Assembly (NCBI GenBank): GCA_945871955.1
Contig: CAMBXR010000001.1
Location: 34,513-98,512 of the forward strand
DNA from: an uncultured Clostridium sp.
GTDB lineage: Bacteria > Bacillota > Clostridia > Peptostreptococcales > Peptostreptococcaceae
DNA length: 64,000 nt
Direction of reading: 5' to 3'
How positions within the stretch are numbered: position 1 is the stretch's first letter; every line of letters begins with the position of its first letter. A model generated the notes under the pieces. That model was not told the DNA's origin, did not search any database, and saw only the letters and a program-made list of their open reading frames with translations. Shown here piece by piece: positions 45,424 to 54,640 of the stretch. Made by a program: the position numbers and the translations under genes.

Positions 45424-47601
45424 TTATTCTATTTTATCATTAAAGATTATCATATTAATACTAATAATTAAAATTGGTATTAGTATATAAATAGAAGCTG
45501 TTGCTGCTGAGACAATACCAGAGTCATTTACTAACATTGTAACGATACATCCTACCATAGCAGCTATAAATCCTTTAAATATCATCGGATATTTATTAGA
45601 AATATTTTTCATATGTCTAGATGGTCTAAATATAAATATACCTATTACAGCTATTCCTACTAAAAGTATATTTACCCATACTGAGGACTTAGCAAGTTTT
45701 AAATTCATAGATATTTTTCTACCAAATGTATTAAATATAGCTTGTGGTCCTTCTTGAAGTATTTGCATTACAAATGCACCTAAATGAGATTCTGTTCCCA
45801 TAATTAAGTCTAGGCCAGCAAATCCAAATACTAATACTACTGCTGCTAGTCCTAAAATCATTATCTTCTTATAGTCTAGTTTAACATGATATATTAACAT
45901 CATAAATAACAAGAATGCAATACATTCAGATATAGATGCTCCAACATTTGCGCCCATAAATGGTGCTGCAGTTGTAATTAATATTACAACAAATAATAAT
46001 CCAACTAAATATTTAGGTATTTTATTGTAGTTTAATAAAACTGCTAACCCAAATAGAGCACTTCCTATAATAACACCTTGATATTCATTACCTACACCAT
46101 AGTATCTAGCACCTACTATAGCATCATAACTCATTACACTATACTTCATAAAGAATGTTCCTATTATTGAGTCAAATACTACAAGAGCTATAGTTAGTAA
46201 AGCATAGTATGACATTTGTTTTATATCACTTTGTTTAAACAATAATCTTCCAGATAAGTATATTAATATAGTCATTACTGTAACACTTATTATTATACCC
46301 ATTTGAGTTTTAGCATTAAATATAGGTGCTGATAATAAAGTAAGAGGCATTATTAGACCTAATTTAATAAATTCTTTTAAAGTTACAAATACTTTTTCTT
46401 TATGAGGTAATTTATCTTTAAATAATAGGGCTAACATTGCTAATACCCATGATACAGATACAATACCTACAAAAGTATTTACCACAGTAGATCTTATATT
46501 ATTAGTTGAAACCATTTTTTCATATTCATTAGTTAAAGAGATTATATTGTCATCTTTCTCTACATTATTTAAAACTCTTCCTATCATGATTTCATTTTTT
46601 AGACCAAGTTCATTTAAAATATCTACACCTAAGTCTAAGTTACCTATTATTCCCTCTCTTCTTGTAGTCGAACTTTCTAATAGTCCTTTTTTATTATCAG
46701 AGAATTTAATAACAGGCGATAAACGTCTTTTATTTTTGTAATCTAATTTACTTGGAAATTCACTTACAACGTATACAACATCATTTTCACTAACCATATT
46801 AAATACTTCTTCTAAATAAGTATTTATATTAGAGTGTATTTGTGTTTTAATTTTTTTATATGTTTTTTCATTTAAATTAGATTTATATTCATCTAATCTA
46901 TATGTATCTCCAAGTTCTATAAATAATGCATCACTATTTTCATAATAGCTTTTAGTTTCTTTTATTAATTTATCGTAGTCAGTTCTAATTCCATAAGGCA
47001 TAGATAAATCTTGTATGTTTATATCATCCACATTACCAGATTCTACTCTACCCATCATATCCATAGATATGAATCCTGCATTTCTTATTTTGATTAAATT
47101 ATCATTTTCTACAATATCACTATTCCCTAGTAATGCAACTTTTTTATTATTGTCGGATAATGTTTGACCAAGTAATCCTAGTGTAGATCCATAAGTACCT
47201 TTTTCAGCATTATTATTAATAAATTTGTTAATGTATGAGTTGTTTATTTCTTTTGGATTTTCTCCTGTAAGAGATTTATATATTTTACTGTTATCATCAG
47301 TTAAGTTTTCAAAAGAAATAGATTCATCATTAACTATATTAGCTCTACATCCTGCACCTATACTTGCATACGATCTAGCATCATCGGTACCTTGATCTCC
47401 TTTGATGTTCATTAACCCAATATACCCTCTTTTACTTAAGTTTTCTTGTAAAACAGGTATATCTTGAAAATCATCCATATTACTTCTATTTATACTAATA
47501 TAAATAATTTTATTTGCTTTTTGCTCTGCAAAGGAATAATTAGGAATAAATCCAATACATATCATAATTAACAATAATAATGATATTATTTTTTTCCTCA
47601 T
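45424..47601 (-). CDS. Large unknown membrane protein with exported N-terminal domain
   Basis: The 725 residues start with a signal peptide (about 1-25, ending 'NYSFA'). An extracytoplasmic domain to about 370 has alternating beta/alpha text ('IIYISINRSNMDDF', 'KKVALLGNSDIV', 'DALFIELGDTYR', 'NDVVYVVSEFPS'). This vaguely recalls alkaline-phosphatase-like folds. About nine to ten membrane helices follow (about 375-720), with a motif 'ARYYGVGNEYQGVIIG' between helices. I do not recognise a named family. It lies 15 bases after ireB inside an otherwise conserved cluster and ends at its own terminator. Confidence 0.75.
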   Translation of the reverse strand: MRKKIISLLLLIMICIGFIPNYSFAEQKANKIIYISINRSNMDDFQDIPVLQENLSKRGYIGLMNIKGDQGTDDARSYASIGAGCRANIVNDESISFENLTDDNSKIYKSLTGENPKEINNSYINKFINNNAEKGTYGSTLGLLGQTLSDNNKKVALLGNSDIVENDNLIKIRNAGFISMDMMGRVESGNVDDINIQDLSMPYGIRTDYDKLIKETKSYYENSDALFIELGDTYRLDEYKSNLNEKTYKKIKTQIHSNINTYLEEVFNMVSENDVVYVVSEFPSKLDYKNKRRLSPVIKFSDNKKGLLESSTTRREGIIGNLDLGVDILNELGLKNEIMIGRVLNNVEKDDNIISLTNEYEKMVSTNNIRSTVVNTFVGIVSVSWVLAMLALLFKDKLPHKEKVFVTLKEFIKLGLIMPLTLLSAPIFNAKTQMGIIISVTVMTILIYLSGRLLFKQSDIKQMSYYALLTIALVVFDSIIGTFFMKYSVMSYDAIVGARYYGVGNEYQGVIIGSALFGLAVLLNYNKIPKYLVGLLFVVILITTAAPFMGANVGASISECIAFLLFMMLIYHVKLDYKKIMILGLAAVVLVFGFAGLDLIMGTESHLGAFVMQILQEGPQAIFNTFGRKISMNLKLAKSSVWVNILLVGIAVIGIFIFRPSRHMKNISNKYPMIFKGFIAAMVGCIVTMLVNDSGIVSAATASIYILIPILIISINMIIFNDKIE

Positions 47602-47616
47602 TAGTTGACCTACTTT

Positions 47617-47874
47617 CTATTTAGACAAATAATACTTTAGAATTTCTTCTAATAATTCATCTCTTTCATATTTTCTTATTACTGTTCTAGCGTCCTTGTG
47701 ACTTGTTATATAGCTTGAGTCGCCAGATAGGATGTACCCTATCATCTGATTGATAGGGTCATATCCTTTTTCTTGTAAAGCATGATATACATAAGTTATT
47801 GTTTCACCCGGGCTCATATTTTTATTTTCTGTAACTCCTTCAAATTTAACTGTGTAATCAAATTTGTTATCCAA
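47617..47874 (-). CDS. ireB: IreB-family regulatory phosphoprotein (DUF965)
   Basis: A small cytoplasmic protein of 85 residues. 'GYDPINQMIGYILSGDSSYITSHKDARTVIRKYERDELLEEIL' matches IreB/YrzL. In Enterococcus IreB is phosphorylated by the PASTA kinase IreK and affects cephalosporin resistance. The start is TTG after GGGGGGAATTATT. It lies 20 bases after alaS, the usual neighbour. Confidence 0.95.
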   Translation of the reverse strand: MDNKFDYTVKFEGVTENKNMSPGETITYVYHALQEKGYDPINQMIGYILSGDSSYITSHKDARTVIRKYERDELLEEILKYYLSK

Positions 47875-47893
47875 AATAATTCCCCCCTTATAG

Positions 47894-50533
47894 TTATTTT
47901 ACTTGGCTTTTTATAACCTCACTTGCATAACTTAAAGCTTCATCTACTTTTGATACATCAGTTGCTCCAGCTTGTGCCATATTAGGTCTTCCTCCACCTT
48001 TACCGTTAGCTATTTTTGCAACTTCTCTAACTATGTTACCTGAGTGAATTCCTTTTTCTATAACATCTTGAGTTGCAGTAACTACAAAGTTTACTTTACC
48101 TTCTGCTACATTTGAAAGAACTACTACACCACTACCTACTTTGTCTCTTAAAGTATCAGCAGTTTCTTTTAATGTGTTCATATCTATGTTTTCAAATTTA
48201 GCACATAATAAGTTAACTCCGTTTACTTCAACTTTTGCATCTAATAGGGCATCTACTGATTGTAAATTTAATTTAGTTTTAGTTTCATGTAATTCTTTAG
48301 CTAAAGATTTATTTTCTTCAACTAAATGCTCAGCTCTTTGAACTAAGTTATCTTCTTTAGTTTTTAAAGCTACACAAACTTCATTTATCATATTATCTTT
48401 TTGTGTTAAGTATTCGTATACAGCTTTACCTGTTATAGCTTCTATTCTTCTAACACCAGCTGCAACTCCACCTTCAGATAATATTTTAAATAATCCAACT
48501 TGAGAAGTGTTGTTTAGATGAGTTCCTCCACAAAGCTCTACTGAATAGTCGCCCATAGATACAACTCTTACCTCATTACCATATTTTTCGCCAAACAGTG
48601 CCATAGCTCCTTTTTCTTTTGCATCTTTTATATTCATTATTTCCCATTTTATATCTAATGAATTTAAAATAGCTTCATTTACTTTTTCTTCAATTACTTT
48701 TAACTCTTCTTTTGATATTGGTTCAAAGTGAGTTACGTCAAATCTAAGTCTTTCTGGAGTTACTAAAGAACCAGCTTGGTTAACATGATCACCTAAAACT
48801 TGTTTTAGCGCTTCATGTAATAAGTGTGTAGCAGTATGGTTTCTTGCAGAGGCCATTCTTACTTCTTTATTAACTTTTGATTCTAATTTATCTTCTACGC
48901 TTATTTTTCCTTTTTTAACAAATCCTATGTGTTTTATAGTATTATTAGCACCTTTTTTAGTGTCAACAACTTCAAATATAGCATCTTCATTTTCTAAAGT
49001 ACCTACATCTCCAGCTTGACCCCCACCTTCTGCATAGAATGAAGTTTCATCTAATACTATTATAGCTTTTTCACCTTCATTTATAGTGCTAACTATTTCG
49101 TCTTCTTTCACTATTGCAGTTACTTTACCGCATACATTTAAGTTTTCATATCCATCAAATGTAGAAGCTATGCTTTCATCTAGTGAAGATAATGGATCTT
49201 CCTTCCAACTTTCATCTTCCATAGCACCTCTATCTGCTCTTGCTCTTTGTCTTTGGGCTTCCATTTCTTTATGGAATCCTTCTTCATCTATTTCAAATCC
49301 TTGCTCTTCAAGAATCTCTTCTGTTAAGTCCATTGGGAAACCATATGTATCATATAATTTGAATGCATTAGCTCCACTTAAAACTTTTTCGTTATTTTTC
49401 TTTAATTCTTCTATATATGAATTTAATATTTCTACACCTTGGTCTAGAGTTTCATTGAATTTTTCTTCTTCTATCTTTATAACTTTTTTAACGTAGTTTT
49501 CTTTTTCTACTAATTCTGGATAAGCATCTCCACTTACTTCTTTAACTCTGTCATATAATTTATATAAGAAATCTTCTTTTATTCCTAGTAATTTACCATG
49601 ACGAGCCGCTCTTCTAAGTAATCTTCTAAGAACATATCCTCTTCCTTCATTTGAAGGTAATACACCATCAGCTATTAAGAAACTCATAGCTCTCATGTGG
49701 TCTGTTATTATTCTTACAGATACATCTTTTTTAGCATCTTCTCCGTATTTGATATTTGCTAATTCTTCTATTCCTTGGATTATATATTTTATAGTATCTA
49801 TTTCAAATATATTATCAACATCTTGCATTATACAAGCCATTCTTTCAAGACCCATACCTGTATCTATGTTTTTATTTTCAAGTTCAGGATAAGTTCCATC
49901 TTCTTGTCTATCGAATTGAGTGAAAACTAAGTTCCAGAATTCTAAATATCTATCGCAGTCACATCCTGGTTTACAATCTGGACTATCACATCCATATTTT
50001 TCACCTCTATCGAAGTATATTTCTGTACAAGGTCCACATGGTCCAAGACCTATTTCCCAGAAGTTATCTTCTTTTCCAAGTCTAACTATTCTGTTTTCTG
50101 GAACACCTATTTCTTTTGCCCAAAAATCATGTGCTTGATCATCATCTAAATAAACAGTTACCCATAATCTATCTTCTGGTATTTCTAAATGTTCTCTTAT
50201 GAATTCCCATGCCCAAGTTATAGCTTCTGGTTTGAAGTAATCTCCAAATGAGAAGTTACCCATCATTTCGAAGAAAGTACCATGTCTTGCAGTTTTACCT
50301 ACATTTTCTATATCACCTGTTCTTATACATTTTTGACAAGTAGACATTCTTTTACTTGGTGGCACTTCCACTCCTGAGAAGTAGTTTTTAAGTGGTGCCA
50401 TACCTGAGTTTATAAGTAATAAACTTTTATCGTTGTTTGGTATTAAAGATGAACTTTTACCAACATAGTGTCCTTTAGATTCAAAGAAATCTAAAAATCT
50501 TTTTCTAATTTCATTAGTTCCTAATTTTTGCAT
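47894..50533 (-). CDS. alaS: Alanyl-tRNA synthetase
   Basis: Class II synthetase, 879 residues. The catalytic domain starts 'GTNEIRKRFLDFFESKGH' with motif 2 in 'RHGTFFEMMGNFSFGDYFK'. A cysteine-rich insert 'DSPDCKPGCDCDRY' follows. The editing domain holds 'HTATHLLHEAL' (about 565) and 'CGGTHL' (about 667), and a C-Ala domain closes it with 'GKGGGRPNMAQAG' (about 845). It is controlled by the T-box leader upstream and heads the cluster with ireB. Confidence 0.98.
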   Translation of the reverse strand: MQKLGTNEIRKRFLDFFESKGHYVGKSSSLIPNNDKSLLLINSGMAPLKNYFSGVEVPPSKRMSTCQKCIRTGDIENVGKTARHGTFFEMMGNFSFGDYFKPEAITWAWEFIREHLEIPEDRLWVTVYLDDDQAHDFWAKEIGVPENRIVRLGKEDNFWEIGLGPCGPCTEIYFDRGEKYGCDSPDCKPGCDCDRYLEFWNLVFTQFDRQEDGTYPELENKNIDTGMGLERMACIMQDVDNIFEIDTIKYIIQGIEELANIKYGEDAKKDVSVRIITDHMRAMSFLIADGVLPSNEGRGYVLRRLLRRAARHGKLLGIKEDFLYKLYDRVKEVSGDAYPELVEKENYVKKVIKIEEEKFNETLDQGVEILNSYIEELKKNNEKVLSGANAFKLYDTYGFPMDLTEEILEEQGFEIDEEGFHKEMEAQRQRARADRGAMEDESWKEDPLSSLDESIASTFDGYENLNVCGKVTAIVKEDEIVSTINEGEKAIIVLDETSFYAEGGGQAGDVGTLENEDAIFEVVDTKKGANNTIKHIGFVKKGKISVEDKLESKVNKEVRMASARNHTATHLLHEALKQVLGDHVNQAGSLVTPERLRFDVTHFEPISKEELKVIEEKVNEAILNSLDIKWEIMNIKDAKEKGAMALFGEKYGNEVRVVSMGDYSVELCGGTHLNNTSQVGLFKILSEGGVAAGVRRIEAITGKAVYEYLTQKDNMINEVCVALKTKEDNLVQRAEHLVEENKSLAKELHETKTKLNLQSVDALLDAKVEVNGVNLLCAKFENIDMNTLKETADTLRDKVGSGVVVLSNVAEGKVNFVVTATQDVIEKGIHSGNIVREVAKIANGKGGGRPNMAQAGATDVSKVDEALSYASEVIKSQVK

Positions 50534-50667
50534 TATTGTGTCCTCCTATTTATTAATTGATTTAATTATTTTTACAAATAAAACTTATTCTTACATAATA
50601 TGTAACTTATACCTTATATCAATTAAAATATATCTTTACCAAAATTATAAAAATATATTTTAAAAAT

Positions 50668-50905
50668 TAAAAAACCTCGCACCTATATAAAACTATATAG
50701 GGGCGAGGTATATTCGCGGTACCACCCTAATTATCACAAAATATGATATCTTCGGAAAACCTTAGCTATAACGTAACTACCGTCAATCTATACTTAGTTT
50801 CCAGATTGATACTCCAAGACTGCTTCAAATATTCTATTCTAGGAGTTCTCACCATTTCTCCTTCTCTGTGAAGACATCAAATATTTTACTACTTCTTTTC
50901 ATTGT
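50668..50905 (-). ncRNA. Alanine T-box riboswitch upstream of alaS
   Basis: Read on the minus strand, the leader shows stem I elements AGAGA and GGTGAGAA. A specifier-loop word GAAGCAG follows, whose GCA codon (50821-50823) is alanine. The T-box core GGGTGGTACCGCG (50715-50727) and a terminator (GCGAGGT region, 50668-50709, then U-run) come last. Uncharged tRNA-Ala would pair with the specifier and T-box bulge and stop the terminator forming. This occupies most of the 444-base gap before alaS. The other ~130 bases next to alaS hold nothing recognised. Confidence 0.93.
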
Positions 50906-50977
50906 ATTTAAATTATTTGTAAAATCTTATTTGCATATAGTAATTCTACTAAATTTTTAAATCTTAATCAAGAGTTA

Positions 50978-52066
50978 TTATAAACTTTTATCTATAATTC
51001 CTCCACCAACTACTTTATCACCTTGATACATTACCACTGATTGTCCTTTTGTTATGGCTCTTTGTGGTTCGTCAAATACTATTCTTATTGAATCTTTACC
51101 ATTGTTGTATACAGTAGCTGCAGCTGGTCTTGCAGAATATCTTATTTTAGCTTCTACTCTTATTGGTTCTGTAATCTCATCCACCGTAATTAAGTTTACA
51201 TCTTTTGCAATTAATTCATTGCTAAATAAATCATCATTAGATCCTAATATAACTTCATTTGTTTCTGGATTTATATCAAGAACGAACATTGGCTTACCAA
51301 AAGCAATACCAAGTCCTTTTCTTTGACCTATAGTATAGAATACTATACCTTTGTGTCTTCCAAGTATATTACCTTTAGTATCGACAAAGTTTCCTTCTTT
51401 TATATCTTGATTTGCATGTCTTTTTACGTAATTTGCATAATCATTGTCTTTTACAAAGCATATTTCTTGGCTATCTGGTTTATTATGCACCTCTAAACCT
51501 AATTCTTTTGCCATTTCTCTTACTTTTTCTTTTTCATAGTTTCCTATAGGAAGAAGAGTATGTTCTAATTGCTCTTGCGTTAAATTGTAAAGTGCATATG
51601 TTTGGTCTTTTTTATCTGTAACAGACTTTACAAGTTGATATCTTCCAGTCTCTTCATCTTTTTCTATTTTTGCATAATGACCAGTAGCTACATAGTCACA
51701 TCCTAGAGCCATAGCTCTTCTATATAAATCATCAAATTTTATATGTTTATTACATGCTATACAAGGGTTTGGAGTTCTTCCTTGTAAATATTCGTCTATG
51801 AAATAATCTATAACTTTTTCTTTAAATACTTCTTTGAAGTTTAATACATAAAATGGTATTCCCAGTTTATCTGCCACACGTCTAGCATCTTCTACTGCCT
51901 CTAGAGAACAACATCCACCTTCATTTTCAATTAAATCATATTCTTCATCGTCTTGCCATAATTTCATGGTAACACCGATTACTTCATATCCTTGTTCTTT
52001 TAATAAGTAAGCTGCAACAGAACTATCTACTCCACCACTCATACCTATCATTACTCTTTTGCTCAT
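50978..52066 (-). CDS. mnmA: tRNA 2-thiouridine(34) synthase
   Basis: It thiolates U34 of tRNA-Lys, -Glu and -Gln using sulfur from IscS. The PP-loop '[15 protein letters not shown]' opens the protein. The catalytic cysteines are in '[12 protein letters not shown]' (about residue 102) and '[12 protein letters not shown]' (about 200). A '[10 protein letters not shown]' stretch is typical of MnmA. Length 362. It lies downstream of iscU but past a terminator, so it likely has its own promoter. Confidence 0.96.
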   Translation of the reverse strand: MSKRVMIGMSGGVDSSVAAYLLKEQGYEVIGVTMKLWQDDEEYDLIENEGGCCSLEAVEDARRVADKLGIPFYVLNFKEVFKEKVIDYFIDEYLQGRTPNPCIACNKHIKFDDLYRRAMALGCDYVATGHYAKIEKDEETGRYQLVKSVTDKKDQTYALYNLTQEQLEHTLLPIGNYEKEKVREMAKELGLEVHNKPDSQEICFVKDNDYANYVKRHANQDIKEGNFVDTKGNILGRHKGIVFYTIGQRKGLGIAFGKPMFVLDINPETNEVILGSNDDLFSNELIAKDVNLITVDEITEPIRVEAKIRYSARPAAATVYNNGKDSIRIVFDEPQRAITKGQSVVMYQGDKVVGGGIIDKSL

Positions 52067-52201
52067 ATTATCAAATCACCTCATTCTCTATATTATATAT
52101 ATTTTTAAAGAATTTTAAAAGTATAAATTTAACTTATATAAATTCTCTATATACATACTTAAATTTATTATTTATATATTTATTATTATAAATTATGAAC
52201 A

Positions 52202-52237
52202 AAAAAAATCTTTGAGATAATTACCCCAAAGATTTTT
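52202..52237 (-). terminator. Terminator of the isc operon
   Basis: AAAAATCTTTG/CAAAGATTTTT with a loop of about 14 nt lies after the iscU stop on the minus strand and has flanking A- and U-runs. Confidence 0.85.
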
Positions 52238-52249
52238 ATATTTTAATTA

Positions 52250-52696
52250 TTAGTCTTCATCTTCTATATCATGGTGATGATCATGATCATCATCTATAAC
52301 TACACCATCAAGTTCTGGTATGTGTATGTTATTTTTCTTAGCATAATCTATTAATGCAGCTTTTATAGCTTGTTCTGCTAATACTGAACAGTGCATTTTT
52401 ACTGGTGGAAGTCCATCTAAAGCTTCTGCAACTGCTTTATTAGTTACTTCTAAAGCTTCATGTATAGTTTTTCCTTTTACCATTTCAGTTGCCATTGATG
52501 AAGATGCTATTGCAGATCCACATCCGAAAGTTTGGAACTTAACATCTTTTATTATTTCATCTTCTATATCTAAGAATATTTTCATTATATCCCCACATTT
52601 AGCATTTCCTACTTCACCAACACCACTTGCATCTTCTATTTGTCCTACATTTCTTGGGTTTAAGAAATGATCCATTACTTTATCACTATATTGCAT
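52250..52696 (-). CDS. iscU: Iron-sulfur cluster scaffold protein IscU/NifU-like
   Basis: Scaffold on which clusters are built with IscS. The three ligand cysteines lie in 'VGNAKCGDIMKIF' (about 34), 'FQTFGCGSAIASSS' (about 60) and 'PPVKMHCSVLAE' (about 103). 'HFLNPRNVG' is also diagnostic. The last ~15 residues are an Asp/His run ('DDDHDHHHDIEDED'), an extra tail beyond the fold that could bind metal. Length 148. It is third in the iscR-iscS-iscU operon. Confidence 0.95.
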   Translation of the reverse strand: MQYSDKVMDHFLNPRNVGQIEDASGVGEVGNAKCGDIMKIFLDIEDEIIKDVKFQTFGCGSAIASSSMATEMVKGKTIHEALEVTNKAVAEALDGLPPVKMHCSVLAEQAIKAALIDYAKKNNIHIPELDGVVIDDDHDHHHDIEDED

Positions 52697-52725
52697 AATT
52701 TTTTCCTCCTAACATTATACACTCT

Positions 52726-52757
52726 ATCTTATTATCTTATTATCTTATTATCTTATT
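52726..52757 (-). repeat. Four tandem copies of an 8-bp unit between iscS and iscU
   Basis: Four perfect head-to-tail copies of ATCTTATT (AATAAGAT on the coding strand) are followed by a degenerate fifth. They sit about 30 bases before the iscU ATG and just after the iscS stop. Confidence 0.9.
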
Positions 52758-52769
52758 TATCTTAATTTA

Positions 52770-53960
52770 TTATTTATTTTGTTCTTTTAAAAATGTTTGA
52801 TATAAAGGTGACATTTCTCTAAGTCTTGCTATAACTTTTGGTAAATTTTCTAATATATAATCTATATCTTCATCAGTAGTAAAGTCACCTACAGTAAGTC
52901 TTAAAGAACCATGAGCCCATTCATGAGTTAATCCTATAGCCATTAAAACATGTGATGGATCTAGAGAACCAGATGTACAAGCTGATCCACTTGATGCAGC
53001 TATTCCTAATTGATCTAATAATAGAAGTATTCCTTCACCTTCTATAAATTCAAATGAGAAGTTTGCATTTCCTGGTAATCTATCTGTTAGGTGTCCATTA
53101 AGTCTTGTATAAGGTATAGACTCTAATACACCTTTTATTAATTTATCTCTAAGTCTAGTAAGCTCTGCTATATGATTTTCCATATTTTCTTTTGCCATTT
53201 CAGCAGCTTTTCCATATCCTACTATTGCAGGTATATTTTCTGTACCAGCTCTTTTTCTTCTTTCTTGAGCTCCACCATGTATAAGGTTGTGTATTCTTAC
53301 ACCTTTTTTCATATACATAGCTCCTATACCTTTTGGTCCATATATTTTATGACCTGACATACTCATTAAATCTACGTCTAAGTCTTTAACATCTACAGGT
53401 ATATTTCCTGCTGCTTGAACTGCATCTGTATGCATTAGGGCACCATGTTCATGAGCTATTTTAGCTATTTCTTTTATAGGTTGTATAGTTCCTATTTCAT
53501 TGTTAGCATACATTATACTTACTAATATAGTAGTATCTTTTATTTCTCTTTTTAATTGTTCTAAGTCAACTTTACCGTCTTTATCTACATCTAAATAAGT
53601 TACTTCGAATCCATGAACTTTTTGTAAGTATTCACATGTATGAAGTATAGCATGGTGCTCTATTTTACTTGTAATTATATGATTTCCTTTATCTCTTCTA
53701 GCAAAAGCTGTTCCTTCTAAGGCCCAGTTATCACTTTCACTTCCGCCATTTGTGAAATATATTTCATTTGGGTCTGCATTAACAAGTGAAGCTATTTGTT
53801 TTCTTGATTTATCTAATGCTGTTTTTACTTCTCTACCAAATAAGTGGAAACTTGAAGCGTTTCCAAAATACTCTGTAAAATATGGCATCATTTCTTCTAC
53901 TACTTCTTTTTTAGTTGGAGTAGTTGCTGAATAATCCATATATAATCTTCTTTTTTCCAT
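52770..53960 (-). CDS. iscS: Cysteine desulfurase
   Basis: PLP enzyme that takes sulfur from cysteine for clusters and tRNA thiolation. 'YMDYSATTPTKKEV' begins the fold. The PLP lysine is in 'SGHKIYGPKG' (about residue 206) and the active-site cysteine in 'SGSACTSGSLDPSHVL' (about 328), the long-loop IscS/NifS type. Length 396. It is 15 bases after iscR and supplies the adjacent IscU and probably MnmA. Confidence 0.96.
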   Translation of the reverse strand: MEKRRLYMDYSATTPTKKEVVEEMMPYFTEYFGNASSFHLFGREVKTALDKSRKQIASLVNADPNEIYFTNGGSESDNWALEGTAFARRDKGNHIITSKIEHHAILHTCEYLQKVHGFEVTYLDVDKDGKVDLEQLKREIKDTTILVSIMYANNEIGTIQPIKEIAKIAHEHGALMHTDAVQAAGNIPVDVKDLDVDLMSMSGHKIYGPKGIGAMYMKKGVRIHNLIHGGAQERRKRAGTENIPAIVGYGKAAEMAKENMENHIAELTRLRDKLIKGVLESIPYTRLNGHLTDRLPGNANFSFEFIEGEGILLLLDQLGIAASSGSACTSGSLDPSHVLMAIGLTHEWAHGSLRLTVGDFTTDEDIDYILENLPKVIARLREMSPLYQTFLKEQNK

Positions 53961-53975
53961 ATCCTAGTTCATCTC

Positions 53976-54434
53976 CTATTTATTATTCATTAACTTTGTT
54001 ATATCAAATTCTTTCAAATTATTCTTCTTATTATAATCATCAATCATATCTTGTAGCGTAATTGAATTTAATACATCTTCAATTCCCTTTTTCAATTTTT
54101 CCCATACTAGCTTTGTGGAACAGTCATTAGCATTTTCACAACAACCCTCATCTATAATACATTTAGATAATGCTACAGGGCCTTCAAGTATAGTAAGTAC
54201 ATCTCCTACTGTAATACTCTTAGGATCTTTGTTAAGAAAATATCCACCCTGAGCTCCTCTTACACTAGTTATTAATTGTGATTTTTTTAGCTTAGAAAAT
54301 ATCTGTTCTAAATATTGTTCTGGTATTTTTTGTCTACTGGCAATTACATTCAAAGGTACAGGGCCTTCATTAACATGTAAAGACAGTTCAAATATTGCCT
54401 TAAGTCCATATTTACCTTTAGTCGATAATTTCAT
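53976..54434 (-). CDS. iscR: Rrf2-family iron-sulfur regulator IscR
   Basis: The 152-residue winged-helix regulator shows 'LSTKGKYGLKAIFELS', 'ASRQKIPEQYLEQIFSKLKKS' and 'SVRGAQGGYFL'. Cysteines in 'SKCIIDEGCCENANDC' match the cluster-binding loop of IscR rather than the cysteine-free CymR. It heads the isc operon, and a long perfect palindrome just after its promoter is a natural autoregulatory site. Cluster content itself is inference. Confidence 0.93.
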   Translation of the reverse strand: MKLSTKGKYGLKAIFELSLHVNEGPVPLNVIASRQKIPEQYLEQIFSKLKKSQLITSVRGAQGGYFLNKDPKSITVGDVLTILEGPVALSKCIIDEGCCENANDCSTKLVWEKLKKGIEDVLNSITLQDMIDDYNKKNNLKEFDITKLMNNK

Positions 54435-54460
54435 TTTTTATCACCCTCTATGTCCAATGC

Positions 54461-54485
54461 AATTCATACTAAATTTGTATGAATT
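54461..54485. promoter_or_regulatory. Palindromic operator upstream of iscR
   Basis: AATTCATAC-TAAATTT-GTATGAATT is a perfect 9-bp inverted repeat with a 7-bp spacer. It lies just downstream of the transcription start predicted from the -10 box, ideal for repression. Most likely the IscR site. Confidence 0.75.
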
Positions 54486-54496
54486 ATTCTGATATC

Positions 54497-54525
54497 ATTG
54501 TATTATTTCCTACTATTTTTGTCAA
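54497..54525 (-). promoter_or_regulatory. isc operon promoter
   Basis: TTGACA (54520-54525), 17 bp and TACAAT (54497-54502) on the minus strand give a strong sigma-A promoter reading into iscR. Confidence 0.88.
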
Positions 54526-54608
54526 GATTATTTTTGACTATTTTTATCAGAATTAAATATTAATCTTATTTAAAATATTTATACTAGATTAATACCCAAA
54601 AACATAAA

Positions 54609-54640
54609 AAGATAACTTGAAAATTCAAATTATCTTATTT
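54609..54640 (-). terminator. Terminator overlapping the acetyltransferase stop
   Basis: AAGATAA-TTGAA/TTCAA-TTATCTT with one mismatch near the middle has U-runs on both strands. The stop codon of the GNAT gene lies inside the stem. Confidence 0.75.

Noticed and set aside
49086-49496. 136-codon plus-strand ORF within alaS
   Set aside because: Serine-rich translation typical of the complement of an AT-rich coding region; alaS is intact on the other strand.
52726-52757. CRISPR-like repeat array
   Set aside because: The unit is 8 bp and directly tandem with no spacers, so it is a simple repeat.
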